Shown in pieces: positions 5,319 through 5,877 of a stretch of 5,877 nt of DNA (positions are counted from its first letter, which is position 1; the number at the start of each line of letters is the position of its first letter). The stretch is from JASGDB01 sp049841315 (GTDB lineage Bacteria; Bacteroidota; Bacteroidia; Flavobacteriales; Weeksellaceae). The translations under genes were made by a program, and so were the position numbers. The DNA lies in assembly GCA_049841315.1 (NCBI GenBank), contig JASGDB010000149.1, forward strand, positions 1 through 5,877, written 5' to 3'. The notes under the pieces were generated by a model that was given only the letters and a program-made list of their open reading frames with translations, was not told the DNA's origin and ran no database searches.

Positions 5319-5684
5319 TTACGGCGTAATTCCGTTTTCTTTCAGCTTTTTCCGAAGTGCGGTGTTTTCGGACTTTAAACGGTTAATAATCTGCTTATGC
5401 ATCTTTATTTCGTCCTCTAAGAGTTTGATTTTATTTTCAAAAAGTGCCGTAACTTCACGATATTTCACTTCATAGCGGTTTCCCAAATCATCAAGTGTAT
5501 CTTTATACAGATTTACCAGTTTTTCCGCATTTTCGATTTCCTTTCCTTCGTTATCTGCATTCATTCCGGCGACTTCCGCCCGGAGCTTCCGCTTACCGAA
5601 AAGAAACCCGGCAATGCCTGTTAATACGGCGGAAACAAATACGCCAATGTGTGGTGCAATATGCTCTAAAAAAAAATCTGTCAT
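5319..5684 (-). CDS. Small membrane-anchored coiled-coil protein, phage-associated type
   Basis: Hypothetical protein of 121 aa; no enzymatic motif. One N-terminal transmembrane helix (about residues 12-30, IGVFVSAVLTGIAGFLFG) is followed by basic KRKLR, implying the C-terminal part is cytoplasmic. Residues about 48-116 are strongly helical and charged with heptad-like spacing (EIENAEKLVNLYKDTLDDL, KIKLLEDEIKMHKQIINRL), predicting a coiled coil. The start is ATG at 5684 after an AT-rich, Shine-Dalgarno-free leader; the stop is TAA at 5319-5321. Proteins of this layout occur in Bacteroidota prophages, often near lysis or tail-end genes, so a holin-accessory or lysis-related role is possible but unproven. 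The methyltransferase fragment follows 72 bp downstream in the same reading frame, separated by two TAA codons. The gene itself looks intact. Confidence 0.75.
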   Translation of the reverse strand: MTDFFLEHIAPHIGVFVSAVLTGIAGFLFGKRKLRAEVAGMNADNEGKEIENAEKLVNLYKDTLDDLGNRYEVKYREVTALFENKIKLLEDEIKMHKQIINRLKSENTALRKKLKENGITP

Positions 5685-5713
5685 AAATGTTTATATTAAA
5701 AATTCCGAACCGC

Positions 5714-5721
5714 CAAATAAA
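5714..5721 (-). promoter_or_regulatory. Weak -7-like element upstream of the coiled-coil gene
   Basis: The minus strand reads TTTATTTG, one mismatch from TAnnTTTG, 29 bp before the ATG. There is no clear -33 TTG. It is identical to the octamer upstream of the EEP gene. Apart from this and the repeat at 5813-5852, I see nothing definable in the 5685-5877 spacer. Confidence 0.2.
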
Positions 5722-5812
5722 TCTACATGCGTTGCAGTTGAGGAAAATTTCGGTTCTTCGACAAAAACTGTGGATTTTAAAATTAACATTTATCTATAAA
5801 TTCTCAATTTCT

Positions 5813-5852
5813 GTTCTTTTGTCTTGAAACAAAAGAACCAAAAGTTCAAGAC
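5813..5852. repeat. Palindromic repeat with pseudoknot potential
   Basis: GTTCTTTTG (5813-5821) and CAAAAGAAC (5830-5838) form a perfect 9-bp stem with loop TCTTGAAA. The loop is complementary to TTCAAGA (5845-5851), and GTCTTGAA/TTCAAGAC (5821-5828, 5845-5852) can form an alternative 8-bp stem. This resembles a common intergenic repeat of Flavobacteria that I recall only in outline; copy number cannot be judged from this window. Confidence 0.6.
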
Positions 5853-5877
5853 TTGGAAACTCGGCTAAAATTTTAAA

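Larger units (their letters stand above)
4698..5684 (-). mobile_element. Putative prophage remnant
   Basis: The unit comprises the membrane-anchored coiled-coil protein, the truncated phage-type adenine methyltransferase and its terminator, and is bordered by repeat-like elements at 4473-4564 and 5813-5852. Small TM-plus-coiled-coil proteins of this type and D12-class methyltransferases are commonly carried by Bacteroidota prophages. No integrase, structural gene or attachment site is visible, so the extent and origin are inferred from two genes only. Confidence 0.45.

Overview
The window looks like chromosomal DNA from a low-GC member of the Bacteroidota, most likely class Flavobacteriia and plausibly Chryseobacterium or a relative. 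The evidence is an outer-surface protein ending in a gliding-motility/T9SS type B C-terminal domain, tandem Bacteroidota-style Ig-like modules, almost no Shine-Dalgarno sequences ahead of the main genes, one perfect TAnnTTTG-type promoter hexamer, and AT-rich spacers with dispersed-looking palindromic repeats. The genus is an inference. All genes found are on the minus strand, so transcription runs right to left.

Right part (about 4698-5877): an apparent prophage or mobile-element remnant. It holds a 121-aa single-pass membrane protein with a long coiled coil (5319-5684), then the C-terminal part of a phage-type DNA adenine methyltransferase (4737-5246) that keeps its DPPY motif but lacks its N-terminal half and an acceptable start. 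A strong intrinsic terminator (4681-4734) closes this unit. Between the two genes are a perfect 10-bp inverted repeat, an orphan Shine-Dalgarno sequence and a 35-bp imperfect dyad. At the right edge is a palindromic repeat whose hairpin loop is complementary to downstream sequence.

Middle (3442-4737): a two-transmembrane sensor histidine kinase of 341 aa with no response regulator next to it. Its upstream region contains a promoter-like TACTTTTG, two perfect hairpins, a run of nine C and an array of 7-bp repeats that ends just before the ATG.

Left part (1-3233): a secreted endonuclease/exonuclease/phosphatase-family protein followed 9 bp later by a 710-aa T9SS-exported multidomain surface protein. 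The close spacing suggests one transcript. The surface protein has a jelly-roll, CBM-like N-terminal domain, Ig-like domains including a tandem pair, and the CHU_C sorting domain. The gene-free 1-260 region holds a plus-strand-oriented terminator and AT-rich sequence that may be the end of an insertion element.

Functionally, the kinase, the secreted hydrolase and the surface protein are ordinary host genes of unknown specific role. The methyltransferase fragment and coiled-coil protein are likely phage leftovers. I see no convincing new multi-gene system. The most unusual material is in the noncoding DNA: the repeat-built leader of the kinase, the mutually exclusive pairings before the methyltransferase fragment, and the pseudoknot-capable repeat at the right edge.
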